A DNA stretch of 64,000 bases from Pontibacter sp. HSC-36F09 (GTDB taxonomy: Bacteria; Bacteroidota; Bacteroidia; Cytophagales; Hymenobacteraceae): contig NZ_JALKAA010000004.1 of assembly GCF_024171605.1 (NCBI RefSeq), forward strand, positions 186,001 through 250,000, in the 5' to 3' direction. The notes under the pieces were generated by a model. That model worked only from the letters and a program-made list of their open reading frames with translations, had not been told where the DNA came from and did no database searches. Below, in pieces: positions 26,125-36,587 of this stretch (position 1 is its first letter; every line of letters starts with the position of its first letter). Both the position numbers and the translations under genes were made by a program.

Positions 26125-26517
26125 TCAGTTTGCCCATTTTCCTTGCCGGTATATTGGTTTCCTGGGATGGAGCCGGGCTCTGCTTCTGCTAAGCAAGGCA
26201 AAAGTCAGCATTGTGATACTGTTGATGGCCAGACCCAGAAACTCACGCGCTTCCTCAATATTTTTGATATCGCCCCCGCAGATTGTTATCCCTTCCCATT
26301 TAGCAGGCCAGAAGAACACAGCCCCTACCGCATAAGCAGCAAAAGCTATGAAGAGTATAGTCTGGTTTATCCTGTTGAAAGCCACCAGGAAACTGAAAAT
26401 GGCCGCCACCAGATAAATGGCTATCCAAACTACAGCGTCTAGGTCATTGTATTGCATAGCAGCGAAAACAATGAAAACAATACCCATAAAAGTCGAGAGG
26501 ATCTGTTTGATAGCCAT
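26125..26517 (-). CDS. TMEM220-family membrane protein
   Basis: The product has 130 residues with four hydrophobic helices (about 8-22, 30-46, 53-70 and 92-110). The signature FAAMQYNDLDAVVWIAIY and the FWPAKWEGITI...GGDIKNIEEAREFLGL segment match the transmembrane family 220. Function is unknown in bacteria. It is a single gene, convergent with the copper chaperone gene, with a short gap and no obvious terminator between them. Confidence 0.8.
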   Translation of the reverse strand: MAIKQILSTFMGIVFIVFAAMQYNDLDAVVWIAIYLVAAIFSFLVAFNRINQTILFIAFAAYAVGAVFFWPAKWEGITICGGDIKNIEEAREFLGLAINSITMLTFALLSRSRARLHPRKPIYRQGKWAN

Positions 26518-26589
26518 AGTTGATAGGGATGATTACATAACTATACTGTAATAATATGTAAAAGTTTTGTGTTTTACTAGTGCTTATAA

Positions 26590-26619
26590 AAGTAAACGAG
26601 CAGCCATTGGCTGCTCGTT
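26590..26619 (-). terminator. Terminator of the adhesin-PorP operon
   Basis: AACGAGCAGCC (26595-26605) pairs with GGCTGCTCGTT (26609-26619), an 11-bp stem with a three-base loop. Read on the minus strand it is followed by a T-rich stretch, so it ends the PorP/SprF transcript. Confidence 0.75.
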
Positions 26620-26647
26620 AAAATCTCTTAAACCTGTACTGATTAGC

Positions 26648-27664
26648 TTACCAGGCCCATTGTGGACAGATAATCTTGGCGGTGTTGCGCAGTTTTAAGC
26701 CCAGCACTACTTCATGGCTGCCCGAGTTGGTGCTGCCCAATGGCGAAACGCTGGCATCGTAAGAATAGCTCAGGTCCATCAGGTAACTGATGTTAACCCC
26801 AGCCATCACGGCTACGGACTCGTTGTGACGGTAGGAGGCTGCCGCCCAGATGCGGTCGCTGTACATGGCCTTGAGTGTAGCATCCACCGACACCGGGCTT
26901 GGCTGTGCCATTTTCACCATCACTGAAGGTATAAGTGCCAGGTCAGGCGACACGTCCAGCCTGTAACCGCCGGTCAGGAAGTAGTGCTTCTGCAGTCGGC
27001 CGCTGTTGTCAGTAGCATTTCCAGTTGTCAGGTGTTCGCGCTTGCTGGGCACAAGCTGCGCACCGGCTATACCTACATAATAATTATAAGAGTACAGCCA
27101 AAGGCCCAAGTTCAGATCAAACTTCATCTCGTTGATGCGCCCGTCGTTGATGGCTTTGTCATTCGGATTGATGACGCGCACGGCCGAGGGATCCAGGTTG
27201 TACTGGATCAGGCCCGGGGCCACACCGGCAGCCACACGCAAAGTGCGGGAAAGCGGCTGGTGGTAAGCGTAGCTCACGTTAAAACTACTGCGCTTGAGTG
27301 GACCCGTGGCCGTCGTCATGGCCATGGCGCCCAGACCGTGGTGCGGCCTGATGCGACGGTAAGAAGTTGGCTTTTTGGTGGTGGCTTCCTTGGCGGGCGA
27401 GCTGTTACGCTGCGCCGCTGTTATGGGAGTCGGCTCTTTCATCAGTGGTGCATGAATCGTGGCATAGTAAGACACGGGAGCTCCTTCTAATCCGGACCAC
27501 TGCTGCCGGGTGCCGATTTTCACGTCGGCGTAATCCTCTATACCTGCAATGGCTGGATTGAGCAGATAGTTATTGAGCGTATACTGGGAGTACTGCGGCT
27601 TTTGCTGCGCCATGGCCTGGGTAGCCAGCAGAAGCACAAATCCTAAAGCTAAAAGTTTGTTCAT
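26648..27664 (-). CDS. PorP/SprF-family type IX secretion membrane protein
   Basis: The product has 338 residues with a signal peptide (1-19, ending AMA-QQ). Characteristic features are QKPQYSQYTLNNYLLNPAIAGIEDYADVKIGTRQQWSGLEGAPVSYYATIHAPL near the N-terminus and a run of amphipathic strands ending in VLGLKL. These outer-membrane proteins pair with gliding-associated (type B) T9SS cargo and are required for its export or surface attachment, as SprF is for SprB. The gene lies 6 bases downstream of the giant adhesin gene, so they form a cargo/partner operon. Confidence 0.9.
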   Translation of the reverse strand: MNKLLALGFVLLLATQAMAQQKPQYSQYTLNNYLLNPAIAGIEDYADVKIGTRQQWSGLEGAPVSYYATIHAPLMKEPTPITAAQRNSSPAKEATTKKPTSYRRIRPHHGLGAMAMTTATGPLKRSSFNVSYAYHQPLSRTLRVAAGVAPGLIQYNLDPSAVRVINPNDKAINDGRINEMKFDLNLGLWLYSYNYYVGIAGAQLVPSKREHLTTGNATDNSGRLQKHYFLTGGYRLDVSPDLALIPSVMVKMAQPSPVSVDATLKAMYSDRIWAAASYRHNESVAVMAGVNISYLMDLSYSYDASVSPLGSTNSGSHEVVLGLKLRNTAKIICPQWAW

Positions 27665-27670
27665 AGACGA

Positions 27671-30600
27671 TTATTTAACAATTGTCACACTTCCTGAAAG
27701 CGGTTTTTCCTGGTTGCCAAGCTGAATGAGGTAATAGTAAGTGGCGATCGGCAGCTCTTTGCCGTTCTGGCGTCCGTCCCATGGCAGTTTGTAGCCCTCT
27801 GAGCTGAACACGGTATTGCCCCACTGGTTGAACACCTGCACCTTACAGTTCGGGTATTGCTCAATGTTGAGGATTTCCCACACATCGTTCACGCCGTCCT
27901 GGTTGGGCGTATAGGTGTTCGGCACGTACACCAGCTGCTGTACCGTAATCGTCACCTCGTCCGTAGACACACAGCCTGCTTCGTTGGTCACGGTCACGGT
28001 ATAGGTCGTGGTTTTCTCCGGTTTGGCGTATGGGTTGGCAATGTTCGGGTTGCTTAGGCCCTCAGCCGGCGACCAGGTATAGGTTGCGCCGCCCGTTGCT
28101 TCCAACTGCACGGTTCTGCCCAGCATCAGGGTCTGGTCTATACCTGCATGGGCGCTCGGATCAGGCACTGTCACCGTTACCGGACGGCGCTCACTGGCAC
28201 ACGAAGCAGCCACTTCCTGTACATAATAGGTAGTAGTGCTGGTAAGTACTGGCGTTGTAAAGTTAGCTCCCACTTGGATTGGGTTGCCGCCTTTTGCTTC
28301 GCTGTACCATTCCAATCTGCCGCCCTTGCCTGAAGCGGTCAGCGTGGTTTTGGTACTGTGGCAGATGGTCTGGCTACTCGCAACCGGCATGTCTGGCAGT
28401 GGCGTCACGGTTACTTTTATGGCCTCGCTCACCAAGCGCTCGCACGACTCCGAAGTCACGATTCTTCTGAACCAGGTGGTCTGGGTAAGCGCACTTGACT
28501 GGAAGTCCTTGCCATTGTTGCCACCGGCAGCCGTTGTAAAACCATTGTCCGGACCGCTGGTGCTGCTTTCCCAGCTATAGGTATAGTTGCCGCTGCCTCC
28601 GGTTGGCAGAGTACCAATTAACACAGATGGTGCCGTGCTAAAGCAAACAGTCTGGCTCGTGCTGATGCGGTTGTTGGCCATCGGCGGTCGCACGTTGATG
28701 AACACGGCCGCGCTGGTGTCTGGCTTAGGTCCGGAAAGCACCACACGGCGGAACCAGGTAGACTGCGTGAGCGCCGCCGGGCTGTAATCCTTACCGGTGC
28801 TCTGGCCCGTAGCCGTCATAAAGCCAGTTTTAGCGCCTTTCGTGCTGGCCAGCCACAGGTATAGGAACTCCCCATCGCCACCGACCGGCACCGAGCCATT
28901 GAGCGCGGCTGGTTTGTTACCCGCACAAATCACCTGATCACTGTAGATGTTGTTGTTCGTCACGCCTTTGTGCACTTCAATTAGTACCGGATCGGATGTG
29001 GTTTCACAACCTCCTGAGAACACACGGCGACGGAACCAGGTTGACTCGTGCAGCGCTTCCGGGGTATAATGACGTCCGTTATTTATACCTGCTGCCGGCT
29101 GATAGCCACCCTGCTGGCTGTAGCTGCTTTCCCACAGATAGGTATAGGTGCCCGCTCCAGCGCCACCGCTCGGGTTGGTCCCCGAAAGCGGAGCCGGTGT
29201 CTGGCCACGGAAAATGCTTTGGTTCAGACCGATGGTGTTATTGCTGATGACAGGCGATACCGTAATAGTCACCACATTCGACACATGCTGGCACGGACCG
29301 GACTCCACCACGCGTCGGAAAGAGGTTGTTGTGGTCAGGATGCCCACCGTCAGGTCGACAGATGCGCTGTTGTTTACTTTGCGGAACACACCGTCGTTGC
29401 CTGCTGCTTCCCAGTAATAGGTATAGCTGCCGGTGCCTCCTGTCGGCTGTGAGCCCGTGAGTTTGGCCGGAGCAGTGCCCGTACAGATCACCTGATCTGC
29501 AGAGATCGTGTTGTTCACAATTACTGCATTCACCAGAATCCGCACTTCTGCTGAAGTATTGAAACACTCACCAGCCACTACCTTGCGACGGAACCAGGTA
29601 GTTTCTGATAACTGGCTCGGCTGATAGTTCATGCCGGTGTTGTTACCTGCGGCTGGAGCAAATTCAGTACCCTCGGTGCGGCTTTCCCACAGGTATACCG
29701 GCTGCTCATTGCCGCCAGTTGGTCGGGTAGCTTTCAACTCATCTGGCGTATCGCCCGCACATACCGCATGCGATTGTGTGGTGATGGTGTTATTAGCAAT
29801 TATCGGCTGCACCACGATCTCCAGAACCGGGCTAACGGATTGCTGGCAAGGAGCAGAGTACACCACTCTTCTGTACCACATGCGCTCGGTCAGTGGGGCA
29901 GGGGCCTGGTAGTCCGGCTGGTTGTTGGTGCCTGCTGCGGCGGTAAAGTGCTGACCATCGCGGCTGCTTTCCCACAGATAGGTATAGCTGCCATTGCCAC
30001 CGGCTGGCGCGGCGCCTTTTATTTGTGGCAGCACATCACCTGCGCAGATGGTGCTCTTCTCAACTGCAATCGTGTTGTTGCTGATGGCTGGCAATACGTC
30101 TACTTTTACAGCAACACTGGTATGCGCCTCACACGGACCAGACAGTACCACTCTTCTGAACCAGGTTGTTTTCTCCAGCGCCTCTGGCTGGTAAGAGGCT
30201 GCATGGGCACTCGTTACTGGGCTGAAGCCGGCTTCAGGTCCTTGCTCACTTCGTTCCCAGCGATAGGTATAACTGCCGTTGCCGCCTGTCGGAGTAGTGC
30301 CTGTCAGCACCTCTGGACGCTGGCCGGCGCAAATTGGGGCACTCGGGGCTGTCAGACTGTTGCTGTCGATGCGCTTGTTGACCGTAACCGTTACAGGGCG
30401 GCGCTCGCTGCTGCCGCAGCCATTCACGTTCACTGCCTCTACAAAGAAAGTTGTGGTCTGGTGCAGTACCTCTGTCTCAAAGCTGTAGCCTTCATATAGG
30501 TGGTCCTGCGCAGTAGCGTTGGTATACCAGCGGAAGGTGTTAGTAGTTTGGCTGTTCACGGTCAGGGTGGCTGAGCTGCCTTCGCATACTGTAACAGGAG

Positions 30601-33600
30601 CTACTTCCGGTGCTGCTGGCAAGCCTACAACCGTTACCTCGATCACCCCTGAGTTGCTGATACACTCGCCCGATACTACTTCACGCATGTACCAGGTAGT
30701 TTGAGTAAGGGTAGCAGGGCTGGTATAGTTCTGATCAGTAAATTGACCAGGAGCCGGATTGAAAGTTGCGTTCGGTCCGGTGGTACTGTATAGCCAGCGA
30801 TAGGTATAGCTGCCGTTTCCGCCGGTGGGCTGAGCACCTGTGAGCGTAGCGGCAGCAGTGCCTTCACAAATAACCGGCTGTCCGGCTATCTGGATGGTAT
30901 TACTTGTAATAGCAGGCTGCACCAGTATCTGGACTTCGGTGCTGACGTTCTCGCCGCAAGGTCCGCCCGACACCACACGACGATACCGCATGGTTTTGTC
31001 GTTGATCTGCGGGGTATAATTCAGGCCTGTGTTGGTGCCAAGTGCTGGTTCAAAACTGCCGTTCTCGGTGCGCATCTCCCAGCGGTAAGTCTTCTGGTCA
31101 GTGCCACCCTGCGGCATGCTGCCGATGATAACAGATGGCGTGCTGCCACTGCAGATCGTGTTCTGCTGCACCGATACAAAGTTCATCGTGATCGACTTCA
31201 CTACCGTCACTTTCACGGCTTCGCTGATGTGTTCCTGGCAAGTGCCGGAAGTCACTTTGCGGCGGAACCAGGTAGTTTCGTTCAACACTCCCGGGTTGTA
31301 GTGCTGCTCCCGGTTATTGCCGTTTGCTGCTCTAAAGCTGCCGCTGGTGCCTGTTGTGCTGTACTCCCAGGTATAGGTATAGCTGCCCGTGCCGCCAGTT
31401 GGTTCGCTGCCAACCAGGGCAGGTGCCTCGGCACCTTCGCAAATAGGAGCAATGGCGGTGATTGTATTTTGATCGATGACAGGTGTAACTGTGACAGCAA
31501 TAGGAGCAGAGGTATGGGAGCAACCTGCTGACATTACCGTTCTTCGGAACCAGGTGGTGCGGTTAAGCGTGCCCGGCTGAAAAGTAGCGCCCGTAGCGCC
31601 GGCTAATACTTCAAATCCCTCGTCAGCGCCTGTCACGCTGGCTTCCCAGGTATAGGTATAGTTGCCGTTGCCGCCGATAGGAGAGGAACCAGTTAGCTGA
31701 GCAGGTGACTGGCCTGCGCAGATCACTGCTACTTCAGTGAGAATGTTGCGGTCGAGGGCAGGTAAAATCGTGACAGTTGCGGCTACCACAGCGCTGTAGC
31801 ATTCGTTCGTCACACCACGCACATAAAAAGTGCTGATACCTTCCGGCAAGTTATTAGCAGTGAAGCTTCTGCCTGTCTCCAAAGCTTGAGTAGCTGCTGC
31901 ATCAGCAAACCATTCGTAGGTGCCGGCATTGCCTTCTGCCACCAACGTAGCACTGCTGCCTGCACCGCAGAGGGTAACAGGGGCTACCACAGGAGCTGGA
32001 GTGGCCGGGTATACCTCTACTTTGAGTGGCGTGCGTACACTTGCGCAGCCGCCCTCTACTGTGGTCTGGGCGTAAAATATTGTAGTCTGATCAAGTGCAG
32101 AAGTCTGAAAACTGCTGCCTTCGTGCAGCAACTGACCGCCGGTTGGCTGGTCGTACCACTGCACGCTGCCTTCAGCCTGCAGCACCTGTAGTAATGCGGT
32201 GCTGCCCGGACAAAGTGTCGCCACCGGCTGCACGGTTGGGGCAACTGGTAAGTCATTCACAGTGATCGTGATAGACTCGGAAACTTCACACACACCAGCA
32301 CGATAGGTATAGGTTAAGGTATAGGTGCCAACAGCAGCCGGGTTAAACTGTCCATCAGCTGATATATACTCAGAGCCGCTCCAGGTGCCGCCTTTTTGCG
32401 AGGCCTGCAACTGCATGATGCCGCTGTTCAGACAGACTACTTCTTTTGGAGCGCTCAGCTCGAGCTCAGGTATAGCATCGATGGTGATTTGCTGTGTGGC
32501 TTCTTCTGAGTCACCGCACTCGTTGGTGGCTGTTACTTTCACGCTATAGGTGCCTGGCTCAACAAAACGAATCACCGGATAAGCAGAACCTGCATGGCTT
32601 CCTTCTTCAAACGTTACACCATTACCCCCGCTCACTACCCAGCGGTAAGAGCTGATCGTGCCCGACTGAGCGTCATACACCGGTCTGTGGGCAGGGTTAG
32701 CCTCTGAAAAAGCAATGGTTTGTGGTCCACAGTAGGTCTGCGCTGCTGGAAGCGTGGCAATCGGTTTATGGATGACAGTAATCTCAGTTTCTTGCTCGCT
32801 CACGGCAGAACAGAAGCTGCTGGCCAGCAGGGAAACGGTATAGGAGCCTGATTTGTCGAAACTAAACACCGGGTTTTCGGAGTTGGCATTCGTGCCCTCG
32901 GCAAAGCTCCAGCCTTCCGTAGCCGAAACTGTCCAGGTGTACTTCAGGTCTGCGCCAGTGGAGTTGTTTTGGGCTCTATAAATAGCAGGAGCGCACACGC
33001 CGTCGTCCGGGGTTAGGTCGAAAGCTGCTTTCGGAACGTCGTTCACCACGATCATCTGTTCCTTCACGGTTGGCAAACAGGTGGAGTTTGGGTCAAGCGG
33101 GTAGGCGGTGAGGCGGACCAGGTACTCGCCCAGTTCGTTGAAAACCACATTCGGAGAAAGTGTTGTGCCATTACCGGAAGAGAATCTCCAGCCAGTTTCC
33201 GGGAAGATCTCCCATTGTACACGGTAGCGGTCAGTTCTGGCAGAGGCATCGTAGCCGTTTTTGGTCTTGTCCTGGAAGCGAACCGGCTCGTTCAAACACA
33301 CATTGCCGATGGCAAAATCAGCTATTGGGCCTTTCGAGATACGAATGCCGGTAAACGTGGCAATCGATACGTTACACTGGTTGGTAGCGGTGCCTTTCAG
33401 GGTAAAACCGTTAGGCTTGTCTTTGGATGACTCGAGGAACTCGTGGCGCAAGACACGGTCGGCAGGCAGTTCGTTGTGCTTGAAAACATAGGCTGGCGTG
33501 CCGTCGTCGAACTGGAAGGTATAGACGGTGTGCGGTGAGTTGCCTTCCACACCCGTGATCCGGAAGCCATAGGATACCGGGGCACAGTCGATGTTGTTGC

Positions 33601-34207
33601 CATCGCTGGTGATGCCCAGGCCGGGGTTGCTGCCGATAAACAGTTTTTCCGTGAAGGTGCCTTCGCAGCCGCCGGCGTCGGTGGCGGTTACGGTGATGGT
33701 GTACAGGCCGGCGGCCGTGTAAGTATGGCTGGTTCGCTCAAAATCAGTACCGAAGGTATTGCTTTTGCCGTCGCCCCAGCTAATGGTATAGCCCGTGTTA
33801 GTGGCTGCCGTTTTGGAGGCATTCTCGACTTCCAGCTTAAAGGAATTAGCGCTACCGGTATAGCTGCAATAGGTAAAGTCATACAGCGGGTCTTTGATAG
33901 TGGCATCGGGTCTTTCTCTGATCTGGACAGGTGCCGAGGTTGCGGTACAGCCATCCTCAGAGGTGGTAGTCACCGTATAAGTGTCTGCTGTTGTGACGGT
34001 AATGCTTCGGGTGGTTGCGCCGTTCGACCAATTGTAACTAGCTGCCTGTGTGGCAGTAAGGGTTGTTTTGCCCTCAGCGCACAGCGAAGGGGAGCCCGAA
34101 ATAGTTATAATAGGAGTGCAACTTTGCGCTAAGGTTTTTGCACCAAAACAAAGCACAGAAAGCAGGGTGAGCACGACAAACGCGAGGCTCTTTTGTACCA
34201 GTTGCAT
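27671..34207 (-). CDS. Giant Ig/PKD-repeat surface adhesin, type B T9SS cargo
   Basis: The product has 2178 residues: a signal peptide (about 1-28), several PKD-like domains in the N-terminal third (for example YTAAGLYTITVTATDAGGC, VFSFDKSGSYTVSLLA), Ig-like domains, eleven repeats of about 90-95 residues (listed separately), further Ig-like segments with EWYSEAKGG and TTTYYVQEV, and a C-terminal gliding-motility-type domain (YVPNTYTPNQDGVNDVWEI to PLSGSVTIVK). It should be exported by the type IX system and displayed on the surface for adhesion or motility. The PorP/SprF partner follows. It is transcribed away from the polysaccharide locus and is the largest gene here. Confidence 0.9.
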   Translation of the reverse strand: MQLVQKSLAFVVLTLLSVLCFGAKTLAQSCTPIITISGSPSLCAEGKTTLTATQAASYNWSNGATTRSITVTTADTYTVTTTSEDGCTATSAPVQIRERPDATIKDPLYDFTYCSYTGSANSFKLEVENASKTAATNTGYTISWGDGKSNTFGTDFERTSHTYTAAGLYTITVTATDAGGCEGTFTEKLFIGSNPGLGITSDGNNIDCAPVSYGFRITGVEGNSPHTVYTFQFDDGTPAYVFKHNELPADRVLRHEFLESSKDKPNGFTLKGTATNQCNVSIATFTGIRISKGPIADFAIGNVCLNEPVRFQDKTKNGYDASARTDRYRVQWEIFPETGWRFSSGNGTTLSPNVVFNELGEYLVRLTAYPLDPNSTCLPTVKEQMIVVNDVPKAAFDLTPDDGVCAPAIYRAQNNSTGADLKYTWTVSATEGWSFAEGTNANSENPVFSFDKSGSYTVSLLASSFCSAVSEQETEITVIHKPIATLPAAQTYCGPQTIAFSEANPAHRPVYDAQSGTISSYRWVVSGGNGVTFEEGSHAGSAYPVIRFVEPGTYSVKVTATNECGDSEEATQQITIDAIPELELSAPKEVVCLNSGIMQLQASQKGGTWSGSEYISADGQFNPAAVGTYTLTYTYRAGVCEVSESITITVNDLPVAPTVQPVATLCPGSTALLQVLQAEGSVQWYDQPTGGQLLHEGSSFQTSALDQTTIFYAQTTVEGGCASVRTPLKVEVYPATPAPVVAPVTLCGAGSSATLVAEGNAGTYEWFADAAATQALETGRSFTANNLPEGISTFYVRGVTNECYSAVVAATVTILPALDRNILTEVAVICAGQSPAQLTGSSPIGGNGNYTYTWEASVTGADEGFEVLAGATGATFQPGTLNRTTWFRRTVMSAGCSHTSAPIAVTVTPVIDQNTITAIAPICEGAEAPALVGSEPTGGTGSYTYTWEYSTTGTSGSFRAANGNNREQHYNPGVLNETTWFRRKVTSGTCQEHISEAVKVTVVKSITMNFVSVQQNTICSGSTPSVIIGSMPQGGTDQKTYRWEMRTENGSFEPALGTNTGLNYTPQINDKTMRYRRVVSGGPCGENVSTEVQILVQPAITSNTIQIAGQPVICEGTAAATLTGAQPTGGNGSYTYRWLYSTTGPNATFNPAPGQFTDQNYTSPATLTQTTWYMREVVSGECISNSGVIEVTVVGLPAAPEVAPVTVCEGSSATLTVNSQTTNTFRWYTNATAQDHLYEGYSFETEVLHQTTTFFVEAVNVNGCGSSERRPVTVTVNKRIDSNSLTAPSAPICAGQRPEVLTGTTPTGGNGSYTYRWERSEQGPEAGFSPVTSAHAASYQPEALEKTTWFRRVVLSGPCEAHTSVAVKVDVLPAISNNTIAVEKSTICAGDVLPQIKGAAPAGGNGSYTYLWESSRDGQHFTAAAGTNNQPDYQAPAPLTERMWYRRVVYSAPCQQSVSPVLEIVVQPIIANNTITTQSHAVCAGDTPDELKATRPTGGNEQPVYLWESRTEGTEFAPAAGNNTGMNYQPSQLSETTWFRRKVVAGECFNTSAEVRILVNAVIVNNTISADQVICTGTAPAKLTGSQPTGGTGSYTYYWEAAGNDGVFRKVNNSASVDLTVGILTTTTSFRRVVESGPCQHVSNVVTITVSPVISNNTIGLNQSIFRGQTPAPLSGTNPSGGAGAGTYTYLWESSYSQQGGYQPAAGINNGRHYTPEALHESTWFRRRVFSGGCETTSDPVLIEVHKGVTNNNIYSDQVICAGNKPAALNGSVPVGGDGEFLYLWLASTKGAKTGFMTATGQSTGKDYSPAALTQSTWFRRVVLSGPKPDTSAAVFINVRPPMANNRISTSQTVCFSTAPSVLIGTLPTGGSGNYTYSWESSTSGPDNGFTTAAGGNNGKDFQSSALTQTTWFRRIVTSESCERLVSEAIKVTVTPLPDMPVASSQTICHSTKTTLTASGKGGRLEWYSEAKGGNPIQVGANFTTPVLTSTTTYYVQEVAASCASERRPVTVTVPDPSAHAGIDQTLMLGRTVQLEATGGATYTWSPAEGLSNPNIANPYAKPEKTTTYTVTVTNEAGCVSTDEVTITVQQLVYVPNTYTPNQDGVNDVWEILNIEQYPNCKVQVFNQWGNTVFSSEGYKLPWDGRQNGKELPIATYYYLIQLGNQEKPLSGSVTIVK
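28390..31755 (-). repeat. Eleven ~280-base Ig-like repeats in the adhesin gene
   Basis: Each unit begins NNxI, continues ICAGxxPxxLxGxxPTGGNGSYTYxWE, then a variable loop, and ends TTWFRRxVxSGxC with a final VTV strand. One non-matching Ig-like unit (about 30340-30630) interrupts the array after four N-proximal copies. Copies differ in protein sequence, so they are not a recent expansion. The TYTY/TYRW strand often carries AGGTATAG in antisense, which accounts for most octamer copies in this gene. Confidence 0.85.
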
Positions 34208-35192
34208 AGAGGGTTCTGTATAAGTTTGCTATAGATGAATGCTTTTATATGAAAATGGCTATGGCCGGAAAATTCAATTCAGTTTCAGGGGATATCTTTA
34301 GAGAAAAGGAGCACTACTGGCTCTTTCTTATGTCGCTCAGATAGTTATCAGGGTATCATAAAAATGAATTTCGAAACCTGAAAACTTTTATCACCTTTTG
34401 CCGAACATTTTCATGGTCTGCCCGTATTGTGCAAAATGTTTTTTAAAGTTACTTGGTTCAAATAATTGTAAATTTTTTATGAACTGGTCTTTTAGACCTT
34501 TTATGTGATTCATCCCTCTACCAACTGTTTCTGTTCTGGTAGCCTGCCAGCACCCACTTTCCAGCAAATTCCTGCCTTCTAACACGTCCTGCAGAAAGAT
34601 AATCAGATTGCGTTTTGGATTATTTTGATATGTTATTAAAGTATGTCTAGGGGTGTCCAAGTAATGTATTCGCGTGTATCCTCCAATAATAGAAATCCGC
34701 TTTCGGGTACCAGGTTTTAAAAAATCGCTTTTGAGATCTTAGGGTGGATGCAAATATTTTTTTACAGGATAAACAGGCTTCTGTATGTAACCTTTTAAGA
34801 AATGATAGGCTGCACAAGGGTATATTATAAGAATAATTATATACCAAAGTTATATGTTATTATTTTAACTTATAACTATTTAAAAATATAAATATGTTAA
34901 TATTATCGCTTTAAATTTTATTCCTGATTTAGCGATAAATTAATAAACCTTAATATAAATGCAGTCGTATTTCAGTCTAAATTCTGATAGTTCACTCAAA
35001 GCCAAAATTGATCTGGCAGAGAAAGACCTAAAACAGAAATAAGACTTAAAATATAAAGGTGAATACAGACATTAAGATTGTCATTGCTCCCGGAGCAACG
35101 AGGGGATTGACAAAGTGATTGAAGGCGAGAGGCGTTAGAAGGTCAATTTAGGGAAAAAGGGAATTATGATTCAATAAGTACAATTACAGGTT
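34208..35192. other. Long AT-rich region before the polysaccharide locus
   Basis: There is no convincing gene in these 985 bases. The sequence is markedly AT-rich, especially 34800-34960. The last 250 bases before the phosphotransferase gene contain a short hairpin (TTGCTCC at 35084-35090 with GGAGCAA at 35092-35098) and purine-rich sequence. It probably holds the promoter and a long leader of the plus-strand locus, but I found no TAnnTTTG box I trust. Confidence 0.45.
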
Positions 35193-36587
35193 ATGCACAA
35201 ATACAGACACTATAATAGTTTTAATAGAATAATCTTATTAATACTAGACATTACGCTGATAGCTTTCGCATTTAAGCTTTCAAACCTTTTCAGATACGGC
35301 GATCTGGAACTCACCCATCAATACAGTATCTTCTTTGTGCTTTTTGCGCTTGTGTGGTGGATCGTATCAGGGTTCAAGAACTTTGTTTTCAGAGTCGACG
35401 GTTTCCTGCCAGTGGGCAGAAAGACGGGCAACCTGTTGAATGCCTTTGCGATACACGCCGTGATCCTGGCCAGCTGTATCGTAATCTTCAACCTGGAGCA
35501 TCTGTCTCGTCTGTTGCTGCTGTATACCTACCTGTTTACAGCACTGCTGATCGGTGTTAGCCGCGTGGTTCTTTTCCTGGCCCAGCGCTACTTCTCCAAA
35601 TCAGATATGGCCTACAGCCGCTATGTGATCGTAGGGATGGGACCGGCCGCCATTAACCTGCACCAGACCTTCAGCAACGACGAAGCACCGGGCCGCAAGT
35701 TTATGGGCTTCTTTTCAGATAAAGCCGATGAATTGAGCAAGCACAGCAGCATGGTAAAAGGCAATGTGTCTGACCTGCAGGAGTTTTGCCTTCAAAATAA
35801 CATCGACGAGGTATACTATACCTTGCCTGTAAACGACAAAGAGCACATCGACGAGCTGACAGAGTTTGCTGACGAGAACTTCATCTACTTCCGTATTGTG
35901 CCTGATTTCAGCGCCATTGTGCAGCGTGAAGTGAATATGTACTTCTACCAGAACATCCCAATGATCAGTGTGCGCAAAGAGCCACTGGAGCAAGTGACCA
36001 ACCGTGTTGCGAAGCGCGTATTTGACATTGCCTTCTCTTCTGCCGTTATCCTGCTGCTGTTCCCGATCGTGATGCCAATCATTGCACTGGCTATCAAGAT
36101 TAGCTCGCCGGGTCCGATCTTCTTCAAACAGCTGCGTCCTGGTAAAAAGAACCGCCTGTTTGTGTGCTACAAGTTCAGAACCATGCGTGTGAATAACAAC
36201 ACGGAGTTGCAGGCGACAAAAGGAGACCCGCGCATTACTAGAATAGGAGCATTCCTGCGTAAGTCTAACCTGGACGAACTGCCGCAATTCTTCAACGTAC
36301 TGCTCGGCGATATGTCCGTAGTGGGACCGCGTCCAAACCTGGTGTCGCAGCTGGACCACTACTCAAAAGTGATCAATAAGTACAAAATGCGTCACTTCGT
36401 AACACCGGGTATCACAGGGTATGCGCAAGTGAGCGGCTACCGCGGCGAAACCAAAGAAGTGCACCTGATGGAGAAGCGTGTGGAGTACGATGTAAAATAC
36501 ATGGAGAACTGGAGCTTCATGATGGACATGAAAATCATTTTCCTGACCGTGTGGAACATGGTGAAAGGCGAGAAAAATGCATACTAA
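35193..36587 (+). CDS. Polyprenyl-phosphate sugar phosphotransferase (priming enzyme)
   Basis: The product has 464 residues: four N-terminal helices (about 12-110), a cytosolic Rossmann-like region ([14 protein letters not shown]), a fifth hydrophobic segment, and the catalytic C-terminal domain with [56 protein letters not shown] and the [16 protein letters not shown] end. This is the WbaP/WcaJ type that transfers a hexose-1-phosphate to undecaprenyl phosphate and starts the repeat unit; the sugar (glucose or galactose) is not certain. It is the first gene of the plus-strand polysaccharide block, and its last 11 bases overlap the following transferase gene. Confidence 0.92.
   Translation: MHKYRHYNSFNRIILLILDITLIAFAFKLSNLFRYGDLELTHQYSIFFVLFALVWWIVSGFKNFVFRVDGFLPVGRKTGNLLNAFAIHAVILASCIVIFNLEHLSRLLLLYTYLFTALLIGVSRVVLFLAQRYFSKSDMAYSRYVIVGMGPAAINLHQTFSNDEAPGRKFMGFFSDKADELSKHSSMVKGNVSDLQEFCLQNNIDEVYYTLPVNDKEHIDELTEFADENFIYFRIVPDFSAIVQREVNMYFYQNIPMISVRKEPLEQVTNRVAKRVFDIAFSSAVILLLFPIVMPIIALAIKISSPGPIFFKQLRPGKKNRLFVCYKFRTMRVNNNTELQATKGDPRITRIGAFLRKSNLDELPQFFNVLLGDMSVVGPRPNLVSQLDHYSKVINKYKMRHFVTPGITGYAQVSGYRGETKEVHLMEKRVEYDVKYMENWSFMMDMKIIFLTVWNMVKGEKNAY

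Noticed and set aside
29768..30499. 243-codon plus-strand frame inside the adhesin gene
   Set aside because: Antisense shadow of the repeat region; the minus-strand frame has signal, repeats and sorting domain.
28390..31755. Regular ~280-base periodicity that could suggest an array such as CRISPR
   Set aside because: Units are coding, diverged at DNA level and in frame; they are Ig-like protein repeats.
34391..34847. Two short minus-strand reading frames (89 and 66 codons) in the AT-rich gap
   Set aside because: No recognisable family, odd composition for this genome, no promoter or ribosome site, and they overlap each other. The gap is better read as non-coding.
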